This document shows positions 51,920-63,304 of a DNA stretch of 64,000 nucleotides, one piece after another (position 1 is the first letter of the stretch; each line of letters begins with the position of its first letter). Both the position numbers and the translations under genes were made by a program. Below the pieces are notes generated by a model. That model was not told the origin of the DNA. It saw only the letters and a program-made list of their open reading frames with translations, and did no database searches. The DNA comes from Mesostigma viride (taxonomy: Eukaryota; Streptophyta; Mesostigmatophyceae; Mesostigmatales; Mesostigmataceae). The DNA lies in the NCBI GenBank assembly GCA_009746045.1, contig RPFO01000165.1, positions 6,676,036 to 6,740,035 of the forward strand, written 5' to 3'.

Positions 51920-53649
51920 ATGAGTAACCCGGAGACACAACCACCGTTATCAAGTAAGAGAGTTGAAGATGCAACCACATCTTTAGCAGCTCAACGGACG
52001 ACCGGTGATGAAAGGGTTTCATCATCTACTCCCAGACGTCAACTATTTGGAGATACCACCTTAATGTCTGCTTCCCGCAGATATTCGCTGTCGGTCGGCC
52101 CAAAGTTCTCCATCTTGCCCCTCGGTGTGCAACCAGGCGAGCCCTCCCTGCGTGGCATTGGTAGAGGTGGACCACGGTTTCCAACGTGGAGACACGCGTT
52201 CGCCAGCACCCGAATACGGTTCGGCTATTCGTTTTGGCTACAACACGGTGCCGGGGCGAGACGGCACTCGGCTAGCGGCTGACGAGCTGACAGCGGAGAA
52301 AATTCGATTACAACATGAACGTGAGGAAGCTGCGAGAGCTAGAAGTGTGGCGGAAGCGCTGGAGAAGAGTGTGGGTAGGACTATTGCGCGTGTGCAGCAA
52401 CTTGAGTCGCAAGGGCAGGCGGGCGATGGAGAGTCTGTTTTCGTGGATCAACCGTCTCCAACACTGGGTATACGAAGGGTATATGCGGTTGACGCTCCTT
52501 TTGTTGATGAAGGGACAGATGCACAGGGGCATGAGCCTCCACGGCTCTCGGTGGCTGCGACATGCCGGAGAGTCAGAATGCACCACACGCCCCAGTGATG
52601 GAGCTCACGTCTTTGTATCCTCGTACTGTTCCTTTTCCCAAGGTGGAGTCGGTAGACAAGCTATCGCTGACCAACCTTACCCATCGCAGCTTCGACCATT
52701 TCTCCACCAAGTTTCAGGATGTCTTCGCTATCCACTTCGCCAACTACGGGCCCAAGGCAGAGGAACGTCTCACGATGGACATCCAGAAGAGAATGGTTAG
52801 GCAGCGGATGAGCGACAGTGCCAGCGACCGTTTTGATGAGTTTTTGCGTTCTGTGGCTGGACGTGCGTGTACCGACCTCCCCTCTCTCCTATTGGGCTTT
52901 CGCCGGTTTCTGTTACCCCAGGATCAGCTTCGCATGGATCGGGACGCACTGGCTAACTGTACGCAGGCTGGTTTGACGCTGCCACAGTTCGTGGAGCAAT
53001 TCACCAACCTTAGAGCCAAGATTCCCCAATGCTCTGACGCAGAGGCGCTTCACAGACTACTGCATGGCATGGCTCCACACGTGCGACTGGATGTGGACAA
53101 GCACTTCTCCCAGTTCGACTACGTGGACTGGCAATGGGACAAGGTGTTGTCTTATGTGCTCACCCTCTGTCGTGTGCCTGCTTTTTCTGTCAAGTGGGAG
53201 CCTGTGGCCACGCCAGTGCCACCCATCAAGAAGTCCCTGAACCAGCTGGATGACCTCCTGGGGGAGCTCAATGCTTGGATCCCACCCAGGGTAACTGTTT
53301 TATCTGCAACCAGCCAGGTCACTTTGCACGGGACTGCCCTAGACGGGACCAGTTTCCCCCTGCCACGAGAGGACCTTTTGGCGCCCTGCCATCTCCCAGG
53401 CCACCCAGCCTTCCTCCTGGCGTTCCTGCTGGCGATCACCGGATGCAGCCAGGGTTCCAGCCCAACTTCCAGCCCTCTGGGAGGTTCCAGTCCCGCGCTC
53501 GGCCCTTCAGCAGACAGGATAAGCGTAGGATGGTGAACGCTCTCATGCAGCTGCTGGCAGATGAGGAGGATGGGGGGACGAGGATGAGCCTCCAGCACCA
53601 CCTGAGCAGCTTCCACCATCGGGCAGTGGAGCATCCCAGACCCACCTGA
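51920..53649 (+). CDS. gag of chromovirus (frameshifted)
   Basis: Starts at ATG 51920 (MSNPETQPPLSSK). It continues through three frame changes, at about 52130-52200, 52560-52590 and 53275. A coiled-coil-like part (AEKIRLQHEREEAARARSVAEALEK) is followed by a retrotransposon Gag capsid region (SFDHFSTKFQDVFAIHFANYG ... LTLPQFVEQFTNLRAKIP ... LHRLLHGMAPHVRLDV). At the end is a zinc knuckle CFICNQPGHFARDC (C-x2-C-x4-H-x4-C) and a Pro/Arg-rich tail. The TGA at 53647-53649 is in the same frame as pol, which opens 40 bases later, so read-through or re-initiation could make Gag-Pol. Confidence 0.8.
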
Positions 53650-53688
53650 GTCAAAAAACTAGTTGGGTCCCCAGGTCATCCTTCTGTC

Positions 53689-56600
53689 ATGGCCAGGTCT
53701 GACCTGCCTGCTGTTGACGTTAGGCCAGTGAACACTGTGGGTGCTTCTGACCCTGCTGTCCCTGTGGGTCCTCCTGTACCAGGTCACTTACTCAAGTTTC
53801 AGGCTAGGCTCCTCAACGTGCCAGTTCCCTTGGCTCAGCCAGCTTGCTTGTTTATGATTGATTCTGGTGCTGGCAGTAATTATATTGCTGCATCCTTGGT
53901 GCAGGAGTTGAAGTTGCCTGTGTTGGCCCACCCCACACCTGTCATGGTGCAGTATTCTGATGGCAGGAGAAGCTGCTCACCTGGCTATGTGCAGCTCATC
54001 TTCCAAGTTTGTTCATCCCAGACTTTGGAAGTGACAGCAGATGTCATTCCCCTCACGGCAGCAGATGTGATTTTGGGGATCCCATGGTTGTCTGACACCA
54101 ATCCTGCTATTTCTTGGCCTGACAGGGTGGTCCAGTTCAAGGATGGGACAGTGTGGGATGCTACCTGTGTGTTGCCAGGGGGGAGAAGAACAGCCACTGA
54201 GTGCTGTTCCACACAGACAGCTGTCAATGATGGCAAGGGAGGGGAAGCAGGTGCGAAAGGGGTGGATCAAGAGCCGACTTTGGAGGAGAAACGGGCTGCC
54301 CTACTGAAGCATGTGTGGTCTGCCAAGCATACTCTGTCTTATTTGGCCACCTATCCAGTGGAACACATCTTTTTCCTGCATTTGGTGCCTAATGAACCTG
54401 AGTCTGCTAGTGGTCATTCTGTCAATGCTGTCAGTTCTACTGTCACCACTGAGCAACAACAGCAGCATGATGCCTTGTTGGACAGGTATGGAGCCATCTT
54501 TGAGGACAAGATGCCCCAGTATCCTCCTGAGGGACCCATCACACATGTCATCAAGTTGGTAGAGGGTGCTCGTCCTCCTTTTGTGCCTATGTACAGGATG
54601 GGCCCTGCAGAGATGGCAGAGCTGAAGACCATACTTATTGGCCTGTTGGAGGCTGGTCTGATCCTCCCAGCTAACAGTCCTTTCAGTTCTGGGTGTTTGC
54701 TTGTACCCAAGCATGATGGGGGGTGGAGGTTGTGCATTGACCTGAGGGGACTGAACAAGGTGACTGTCAAGTCCAGGTACCCTCTGCCCAGAATTGATGA
54801 GTTGCTGGAGAGGACTGCAGGAGCTGCCTTCTTTACCAAGTTTGACCTCAGGCATGCTTTCTGGCAGATCAGGGTGGCTACTGAGGACATCCCCAAGACG
54901 GCCTTTTCTACCCATGGGGACAGTTCCAGTGGACAGTAATGCCCATGGGTGCCTCTAACAGTCCTGCCACTATGCAGATGTTTGTCAATGCCATCTTTGG
55001 CCACCTGACTGGAAATGCCCTGCCCCAGATCTCACCTGACCTTCGCAACCCCAGGTTCAAGGACATTGCCCACTTGTGTGACACTACCAGGGTGGTCTTC
55101 AGGACTTGTGTGGTCGTCTACCTGGACGACATTCTGGTACACTCTCGTACCTTCAGGGAGCACCTGGAGAACGTGGAGGAGGTCCTTAAGGTGATCCATC
55201 AGTATCATCTGTCGGTGAAGAGGTCCAAGGTGGAGTGGGGCCAAGAGGTGAAGTTTCTGGGCTACCAGCTGAGCGCTGCAGGTATGACTCCTGAGGCCAG
55301 CAAGGTCTCTGCTGTTTTGGAGTGGCCTGTGTTGAAGTCAGCTCAGGATGTCAGATCCTTTCTGGGCCTGGTGGGCTGGTACCGACGGTTCATCCCTGAC
55401 ATGGCGGCCATCTCTGGTCCCCTGTTAGCCCTGCTCAAGAAGGATGTTCCCTTTGAGTGGACTGCAGCATGCCAGCAAGCTTTTGATGTGTTGAAGCAGA
55501 AGCTTACCACTGCTCCCTTGTTGGTGGGCCCCAACCCAGACTTGCCATACCAGGTTAGGTCTGATGCCTCACAGGGTGCTATTGGTGCAGTACTAATGCA
55601 AGATCATGGTAAGGGCCCTCAACCAGTGGAATACATGTCCAGGAGTATGACGTCTGCAGAACGTAACTACCCTGTTCATGAGCAGGAGCTGCTGGGATTG
55701 GTGGTGGCCTGTCACAAGTGGGAACACCTACTGAAGGGGGCTCAGTTTTCTGTGGCCAGCAGCGCCAAGGATGGGCAGGGCAACGAGTCTATTACCCTGA
55801 TGACTGACCACAGGCCCTTGGTACATGTGTTGGAACAGACCCGGATGAGTAAGAGGATGGCTGGATGGATGGAGTTCCTGGGGGGGTTTGGACCTTTCTC
55901 TGTGAGGTACATTCCTGGTACGCAGAATGTGGTGCCTGACGCCCTGTCCAGGAGGAGGGATTTGATGGGAAGTTTTCATGAGGACTTGGACATCTGTGCT
56001 GCCCTGATTTCTGTGGTAGAGTGTGGAGCCTTGACTAGAGCTCAGGCCAACAACCAGAAGGTTTCTCAACTGTTGACACCACCTGTAGGGAATAACGGTG
56101 GTCCCGTGATGCTCATCGACCAGGGCTCTGTCCCAGAGTTGACAGGCGTCCAGGAGGGTGTCCAGTCACTGTCTGACAGTCTTAGGAGAAGTCCTGAAGG
56201 TGTGGTGCCCACTCCCACAGTGCAGCCAGGTGAGGGAGGCCCTGCTAGGCGCAGCAGAGGTAGGCCCAGGAAGTGGGTCATGGACCCTGTGTTGGTAGGC
56301 CGGTCCAAGGTGTTGGCCTCTCAGGTGATGGCAAGGTCAAAAGGGCCTATAGCTACTACTGTCTCATCCAAGCAGTTGGTGGCTAGCCCTGGGCAGGAAG
56401 AGGAGATGCAGATGCAGCCCCTGGGACCTGACAAGGACCTGGTGTTGCCTAATCCTTTAAATATTTCCCTGCTGGACGTCATCAAGGCCTTCACCAAGAC
56501 GGAGGACATGGCTACTGCAGCTATCCAGAGGGGCAACTTTGGCAATAGACCTGTAGAATACTGGGAGGGCGTTCTGTATGTTCACACTCATGATGCAGAG

Positions 56601-58022
56601 CACACGGTGACTAGAAAAGTGTATGTGCCTGAGATGGCCATTCCCACAGTGTTACATTGTTTCCATGACGATGTGACTGCGTGTCATCCTGGTTATGCTA
56701 AGCTACTTCATGAGGTGCAGCAGAGGTTTTGGTGGCCTGGCCTTTATCAGGATGTTAAGGCCTACGTGGATTCCTGTGACTCCTGCCAGAGAAATAAGGT
56801 CAGGAACCAAGCCACGCCCATCTTTCCCATGGCTATGCCCATTCCCCTGCGCCCTTGGATCAGTGTGACTATGGATTTTATCTGTGGTCTCCCATGTCAG
56901 ATGGTGGCAATGACAGGATCCTTGTGGTCATGGACAGGCTTCCAGGATGTGCCATCTGATTCCTTGCAATACTCATCTCACCGCTGCACAGTGTGTGGAT
57001 TTGTTTATGAAGGAGATCTACCGTCTGCACGGCATGCCTAGAGTGATCATCACTGATCAGGACCCCCTTTGGCTGTCAGGGTTTTGGAAGTCATTCTTTG
57101 ACATCCTAGACACTAAGCTGGCATTCGGTGTGGCATACAGGTGTGCCAGTACTGGGGCGGTGGAGAGGATGAACAGAATTGTCAGGGAGTGTCAAAAGCA
57201 CTATTGTACCACGACAACAAGGACTGGGACAAGAAGCTACCTTTCATAGAGTTCGCAATCAACAACTCTCCTCTGGCTCCTCACCAGATGTCCCCCTTCG
57301 TGATCTGCAATGGCCAGTGTCCCTTGACACCATTCGACTTGGAACTGCCTGACAGAGACGCTGAAGGCCCTTTCCAGCGACGTCTTGGTTCAGTCCAGCA
57401 GTTGTTGGCTTCCTTCCAGGAGGCTCACAGCATTGTGGCTACCCAGCTGTTGAGGACACAGGACAAGTACCTGACTAACGCCTGGCAGCAAACGGTGGCC
57501 AGTCATTCCTTTGTAGCTCCTGGGGACTTGGTGTTGTTGGAAGCCAACAGAGTGCTGCCTGAGAAGGAGCAATGCAGGAAACTGCAACCACTCTGGTTGG
57601 GTCCTTACCCAGTGTTGGCAACCTTCCACTATGGTACAGTGGTCCAGGTCCAAGTGCCTTCTCACTGGAAGCTCAGGAATAATATTTTTCACCTAGCCCA
57701 GCTGAAGCTGTACAGGCGCAACACCTTACCAGGCAGATTGTCTGCCCCTTTGCCTTATGAATTGGATTCTGAGGGGGAGAAGATCTATGAAGTGGAGCGG
57801 TTGTTGGCTCACAGGGTGAAGGGGAAAGGTCGTACCAAACAGTTGCAGTTTAAGGTACACTGGAAGGGAGAGCTAGAGGTGACTGCTACGTGGCTGTGGT
57901 TGTCTGATCTCACCAACAGTCACTCTGCTGTACTAGAGTATTGTCAGCGTCATGGTATCACCTTGCCTGAGTGGTATGTCATGGGCTCTGAGCGGTGTGC
58001 TCCCCTTCATAGCTCCCAGTGA
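53689..58022 (+). CDS. pol of chromovirus: protease, RT, RNase H, integrase, chromodomain
   Basis: Protease with FMIDSGAGSNYIA and DVILGIPWL. RT with SGCLLVPKHDGGWRLCIDLRG, FTKFDLRHAFWQI and VVVYLDDILVHS. RNase H with VRSDASQGAIGAVL, VHEQELLG and LMTDHRPLVH, ending IPGTQNVVPDALSRR. After a linker comes integrase: zinc-binding LHCFHDDVTACH ... CDSCQ, core with ITDQDPLWLSG and GAVERMNRIV. Last is a chromodomain, EKIYEVERLLAHRV ... LQFKVHWKGE ... TWLWLSDL. The order PR-RT-RH-IN-CHD is the Ty3/gypsy chromovirus one. Frame changes occur at about 54915 (within the RT, before MPMGASNSP), 56900-56950 and 57200-57240. The chromodomain probably directs integration to marked chromatin. Confidence 0.92.
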
Positions 58023-58070
58023 GCACTGCTAACACCTCTTTTTGGTGTTTTGTGTCTGTGGTTGCCAGCC

Positions 58071-59306
58071 ATGGCCGACTCCCATCCTGAGGGGACACCC
58101 AGGCCACCTGCACGAACCCAAGAGGACGTGAGGGCTACGTATGTCTTTCAGCACGACTACGCTGGCCCCAGAGCCACGGGCCCTTCGATCCAGGAAGACG
58201 CTGGGTTTGTGGAAGCCCATTTTCTCAATCTGTTCCAGCGTATGGTACATGATCAGCAACGGCACGAGCAGCGTCACGGGGCCTTGATAACCAGGTTGAT
58301 TAATGTGGAGGGTCTGGTTACTCAGATGGCAGAACACTTGAGGGCTGGGCACATTCCAACTGTGGGTTCTGCTGTGCCTGCAGTTTCTGAGGCTCCAGTA
58401 GCTCAGGAGGCTATCCCCACCCCGGTGGTCTCAGTCCCCTCTCCTACGGAGGCTCCTCCACCCCCTAAGGTGGTGGTACACTTGCCCAGGTCAGCTGTCC
58501 CAACAAAACAGGTGGAGCAGTTCTTGGACCACCGTAATTGTGCTCCTGGACAGTGCGAGTGGTGTAAATCCTTGTACACAGCCATGCAGGCATTGGATCA
58601 GACAGTGGTGGAGGAGGGTGAACTAGTACCTGAGGGTATGGTAGAGTTGGCCCTTGACTGTCTGCCCCCCAGTCTCTGTGAGATTGGGTCACCTATGGTG
58701 GCTTACATTATGCACACCGTCTTTGCAGTGTACCCGTGGCCTTCGTTTGACATGAGGCCGGTGGAGGGCCAGGACTTGATGGAGGCTCTGCCCAGTGACC
58801 TGAGACTCGCCTTTGCAGGGCTCAAGCCAGTTGGATATTCCCAGACCTACACTGAGCTACTTGAGCAGGCTGTCAAGCAGGGAGAGTTTGACCTTACTCC
58901 GTCGTCCAACTGCTCTGTGATGTCTTGTTTTCCACACAAGGACAGCACAGTCTTTGTGGGGCTGCAGTTACCAAAGTTCCCTAACGAGCTGAGGGCCAGG
59001 CTCACACCTTTGAGGGTGCTGGTACCCATCTTGGGCGCCAGGTGGGGGCCTATCAAGGCCTTTCTACAGCTGTGGTGGGCCTATAGCAGCTGGCTATGTC
59101 GCCATAAGACTGCCAGTGGCTGGGTCTTCGATCCCCTCCGACAGGCTGTGGTCACTCTGTCCTACCCTGCCCAGTGCAGTAGGTTTTCAGCTGAGTTGGG
59201 CAAGGCTGCTGAGACCTGCTTGGATATTCAGGTCAGCAGGAACTGGCCAGATCTGGTGTCCATGGTGGAGCATTTCCCAGTGTTTGGAACGAGGGGAAGG
59301 ATATGA
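58071..59306 (+). CDS. Extra ORF after pol of chromovirus (ORF3), unknown function
   Basis: 411 residues from ATG 58071 (context GCCATGGC), 48 bp after the pol stop, same strand, ending 400 bp before the 3' LTR. It is intact, unlike gag and pol. It has a Pro-rich, charged N-terminus (HDQQRHEQRHGALITRL, helical), a Pro/Val linker, then QFLDHRNCAPGQCEWCKSLY with H-x2-C-x4-C-x2-C, possibly metal-binding. A C-terminal part rich in Trp/Leu follows (GARWGPIKAFLQLWWAYSSWL). No signal peptide, clear transmembrane anchor or furin-like site is seen, so an envelope is not supported. It might be a second structural or RNA-binding protein, or a captured host gene. Confidence 0.75.
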   Translation: MADSHPEGTPRPPARTQEDVRATYVFQHDYAGPRATGPSIQEDAGFVEAHFLNLFQRMVHDQQRHEQRHGALITRLINVEGLVTQMAEHLRAGHIPTVGSAVPAVSEAPVAQEAIPTPVVSVPSPTEAPPPPKVVVHLPRSAVPTKQVEQFLDHRNCAPGQCEWCKSLYTAMQALDQTVVEEGELVPEGMVELALDCLPPSLCEIGSPMVAYIMHTVFAVYPWPSFDMRPVEGQDLMEALPSDLRLAFAGLKPVGYSQTYTELLEQAVKQGEFDLTPSSNCSVMSCFPHKDSTVFVGLQLPKFPNELRARLTPLRVLVPILGARWGPIKAFLQLWWAYSSWLCRHKTASGWVFDPLRQAVVTLSYPAQCSRFSAELGKAAETCLDIQVSRNWPDLVSMVEHFPVFGTRGRI

Positions 59307-59698
59307 AGAAGGGGGATTGGTTCACTCTGTGAAGGGTTCCAGGATGGTTGGAGATGGGCTGTGGAGTGAGGTGGGGATCCAGAATGGAGGCGACCAGTTC
59401 TGATGTCCAGTCCAGATTTCCAGCAATGACAGTTCTGAGTTCATGGTAGCTTTGCAGTTGTATTATCCAGGCATGGTTGCCTGTGTGTTAGTCACTTGAT
59501 GACATTTCATCTGTGGGTGAATTTGTCTTATTCAGGGTTGACATGATCAGATGATACTGAGATAGGAGGCCCTTTGGGGATGTAAAAACCCACTTGCTTG
59601 TCCCAAGAGGTGGTGGACTTCCTGTTTATTGTTGTGTTGTTTTGTGGAGGTTGTTGTTTTATTCTTCTTGGCTTCTAGGAACTGGGAGTTCCTGTCTT
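59307..59698 (+). other. 3' untranslated region of the chromovirus
   Basis: No ORF; a T/G-rich stretch at about 59620-59670. Confidence 0.6.
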
Positions 59699-59709
59699 GA
59701 GGGGGAGAT
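59699..59709 (+). promoter_or_regulatory. Polypurine tract
   Basis: GAGGGGGAGAT ends one base before the 3' LTR, where the plus-strand primer of LTR elements lies. Confidence 0.8.
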
Positions 59710-59710
59710 A

Positions 59711-60413
59711 TGTAACAACCAAATGTTACATCCAAAGTTTTCCTACTGTTGAATCTTATTATGAGTTCTTTAGGACAATTATTTGAGAAGTTAGGAGGCT
59801 TCGACGTCTGATAGATATTGGGCCTGCTGAGATCTGTCGAATCTATTGTTCTACCCTCATTGGTCGTGGCCTGATCCACGTAGGGTACTTTGCATGGTGT
59901 TGTTTAGTCAGTCATAGATTCTCTGCAGTACCGTTGTACCTGGTGGATTTGGTTCCAGGTCATTGAGATTTCGTATGTGCTGGCTTTGTGTTGTGTGGAG
60001 GATTCGGAGGCTAAGATCTTATCTTGAGTGATCCTCACTTTTGATTGGTCCTTCCGGGTTAGGGTTGGATGGATGCTGCGTGCACGATGACTTTTATCCT
60101 GTTTGGGGCGGCCGTGCATGCGTGCGTACGTGAGAGCTAAAGCTATGGTGTAATTCAAGGGTTTCCTTGTTTCATCAATCAAACAACCCTTGCCAAAAGT
60201 CGACTATAACTTCAACAGATAGTCGACTTGGATATAACTTGTCTGTTGTGTCTAACAAGGGTGGGGACTCATTCCCTTAACTGTTGAAGATCCATCTTCA
60301 TTGCTTCTCTGGACGTGAAGTTATCTGTCGCGACTCCAACCCAGGTATAAAGATCTTTTCACGCTAATGTTGATACTGAGGCTGTTGCAAACACAACATT
60401 TTTAGTCGTTACA
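59711..60413 (+). repeat. 3' LTR
   Basis: 703 bp, same ends as the 5' LTR. Substitutions noticed: GGCTTCG for GGGTTCG, GTTGGATGG for GTTAGATGG, GCGTGCG for GTGTGCG, AGTCGAC for AGTCAAC. Confidence 0.95.
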
Positions 60414-60418
60414 CTTCC
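60414..60418. other. Target-site duplication, right
   Basis: CTTCC; matches 50990-50994. Confidence 0.9.
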
Positions 60419-62704
60419 CCATCCAAGGTAAACCGCGAGGTTTGTTCCAAACTGCTTTTGTTGATGACACCACTAATGTTTGTACCTCCACCACCGATGT
60501 GCATGCTATCATGGAGAATATCACGACATACTCTATGGCCTCTCAGCAGCGGTGTAACGTGCATAAGTCCACGGGGCTGCACATCGGGAAAGGATCCTCC
60601 CCCCGCTTATCACTCCCTAATCTGCCTGTGACATGGGTCCAGCCAGATGGGCACCACCTATTACACAAGTGCCCTATTGGCTGCACTATGGATGGACGTC
60701 TTGCAGAACACCCCACTTTTCTGTATGACAACACAACACACAGCGGCAAACTCACAGGCATGCTCCAAGCGGCATCAAGATGGGCAGCGGTTCCCCGTCT
60801 CAGCCTCCGGGGCAGGGTCCTCATCACCAACCAAATGTTATTCTCCAAAGTTCTCTACTACTGCCAAGGTCACCCACCTAACGAGTACACCACCAAGATC
60901 ATCCAACGGAAGCAATTTTGTCTGGAAGCAGCAGGGTATCACAACACACACGGTGCCGGGATGGATCGATCGGGACATGTCATATATGCCATGGGTTCAA
61001 GGAGGCTTGGGTTTACATAATATGGAGTGGCGTTTATGGTCAGTGTACACCAAACAGATCCTAACCGCTTTCATAGGTGTAAACGCACACCCTGGTTGTA
61101 TGTTGGCACAAGAAGCTTTCGCCACAACCTATACCCACACCAATGGTACGTCATGGCACTTGGGCGCAGCAATACTCACATGTGCGCTCACTTCGTACAG
61201 AGGCTTATCATGGTACTGGGCACGTATGTGGAAGGGTTGTGAGAACCTAAAACCGGACAGAATTGCTCACCCCACCACGCGGGAAGAGGTGGCACGCCAA
61301 CCATTATATTTCAATGATTTGTTGCTCGATAGTGAGCATAATGTGTTTGGTGTTTTAAGCGGCCGCAACCCATATGAGGGCTTTTTGACGGCCACCCCGC
61401 CGGTCACGCGAATCATCGATTTATACGCGGCTGACGGTGACCGATATCGCCCTCTGACATACACGGAAATTCGCTCGTGGATCGCAAACATGCCCAGCCG
61501 ACCAGCCTGGGACAACCTTCTACAAGCAATCCCCGCAGGATGGCATACCCTCATGACAACCCCGCGCAAACCCCTACAAATCGGGGAATGGGCGAGCTAT
61601 TACCCGGACCACGATACGTCCACACATAAGGGCTGCATCGTTGCGGTCGCGTCGACGGGCGTTACCATACAATTGCTCTAGCAGGCACCCGGCGGTCAAG
61701 GACTACTGGGCAAATTGATTACATCGTACGCCTAGCTACGTTCCAGCATGTCAATGTCACCGCAATCGAGTGGTCCCGTGGTCACTGTCACAGGCGTGCA
61801 TGTTACCCCTGGACCCCACCACAGTGATACGCGACACCACATGGCTGCATGTTGGCAAGGGGCGCCTGGACACGCTTGCTCTGGACCCGCTAGAGTTTGG
61901 GTGGGTCCTCACAACTGGCGGCACCCCAATGACGAAGTGTCTTTTCGAGTACACGGCAGACTGGGGATACCGGCTTCTTCTACATAAACATCACAGGATG
62001 CACCCGGGTCGCCTGCGCTGGCACCCCGAGTGGCCGGGCTACACCTGGATCAAGAACATTACCTTGGCAGTGGATCACCCATTGGTTGACAAACGGGCCA
62101 CCGACGTCCAGCACCTGCTAATGCATCGGGCCATCGGGGTCAACTCCCAACTGCACCATTGGTACTCGGACCACACGGCGGCATGCTTATGCAACTTTCC
62201 AGATGAAACAATTGAGCACAGATTTCTGGACTGCCAACTCGCAGGGGTTTGGCAATGGCTGCTGCATGGGTATATGGGCAAAGTGGATGGCTATTACATC
62301 ACCACCCACCGTCACACTATCTACGGTTATTTTCGGCATCAGGGGATTACGGGACGCGAGCCTCACATGCAGCCAACCAGATGGCATGGATATGGCTACA
62401 CACGACGATGCTTCACACCATATGGCAAGTTCGCAACGAGACCATCTTCACGTTACGTGCCGAGTGCACTAGAGGTGCCGTGGTCCGCCGGTTTATATCC
62501 TCTTGGAACCTGGCCATGCGTCGTTACTGGCTCCTGGCGACGGAACAACACAAAGTATGGGACCCGGGCCCTAACAATGATGCCCCCAGCCCACTGGAAG
62601 TCTTCCATGCACTCATGGGGATGAACAAGGTCTTTACACTTATGCCGGACGCCGATATATCTTCAGTACAATGGCTACCATGGTCGCAGGACGCGCCTTA
62701 TTAA
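60414..62704 (+). pseudogene. L1-like LINE ORF2, part right of the LTR insertion
   Basis: Continues the RT in frame when one CTTCC copy and the chromovirus are removed. FQTAFVDDTTNV holds the FVDD catalytic pair (about 60445-60480), then RCNVHKSTGLHIGKG, LTGMLQAASRWAAVPRLSLRGR and WVQGGLGLHNM (RT thumb). Further frames carry a long C-terminal region ending in a zinc knuckle (CLCNFPDETIEHRFLDC, near 62190-62240) like those closing plant L1-type LINEs. Frame changes at about 60900, 61690-61770 and 62300. Probably inactive before the chromovirus arrived, unless the shifts are sequence errors. Confidence 0.8.
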
Positions 62705-62879
62705 TGCGGGCACCCCAATTTAGGCACAACTAGGTAACTTCAGGCTATTTGTGGCATACCTGGGTTATATATTATGGAAATACCTGGGATATATGGAAAT
62801 AAAAATAGCAGCCATTTCACCGGAAAAAAATTGTAACGACCGAATAGTCTGGCCACATCCTGAAACTGGCCTCTCTGCT
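62705..62879 (+). other. Probable 3' UTR of the L1-like LINE
   Basis: Short, AT-rich, with repeated ATACCTGGGWTATAT, and GGAAAAAAATTG at about 62822. It ends close to the next element's target duplication. Confidence 0.45.
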
Positions 62880-62892
62880 GTATACTAGCAGA

Positions 62893-63291
62893 TTAATTAA
62901 TTAATTAATTAATAGACACGTGACTGCGTCAGGCGTGAGCATAAGCCCTCAGTGGGAGCGGAACATGGGATGGAATGGATGGTATAAGCTATCTAGGTCC
63001 TAGTTACAGGGGTGTGGGCACCGCGGCCCGAATCGCTATGAATGCCATACTTGGTCACACGCGGAGCCCCCACAGGCTTGGGGGTGGTCTCCTTCATCAC
63101 TACTTGCCATCTATCCTTGCGCACCATCTGCCTCCATATTACAGACAAACCAGGAGGCTGCCCGGGGTTGAGCCCGTCACGTCTAGTGTAGCACATGTCC
63201 ATGCCGAGTCTATCACGAAAAGTCCACGGGTGGCGGCCCTGCCGCGCGCAGCCGGGGGCACGCCAGGTGAGGACATATCGCCCAGGCTGGG
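62893..63291 (-). mobile_element. 5'-truncated APE-type LINE tail, minus strand
   Basis: Perfect 13-bp duplication GTATACTAGCAGA at 62880-62892 and 63292-63304. On the minus strand the insert reads CCCAGCCTGGGCGAT, MDMCYTRRDGLNPGQPPGL, VIWRQMVRK, DRWQVVMKET, a 3' UTR, an altered CACG...GCAGTCACGTG hairpin (62914-62938) and a (TTAA)n tail touching the duplication. Same family as 9505-9966, inverted relative to it. Confidence 0.85.
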
Positions 63292-63304
63292 GTATACTAG
63301 CAGA

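Larger units (their letters stand above)
50995..60413 (+). mobile_element. Ty3/gypsy chromovirus, complete, 9.4 kb
   Basis: Two 703-bp LTRs (TGTAAC ... GTTACA), 5-bp duplication, primer-binding site, gag, pol with chromodomain, an extra ORF and a polypurine tract. I counted four substitutions between the LTRs, so the insertion is recent. Despite that, gag and pol contain several frameshifts, which is odd for so young an element and may reflect sequence errors. It sits inside an L1-like RT in the same orientation. Confidence 0.95.

Noticed and set aside
58071-59306. Envelope gene of the chromovirus
   Set aside because: Neither a signal peptide nor a convincing membrane anchor or cleavage site is visible, so the ORF is described as unknown.
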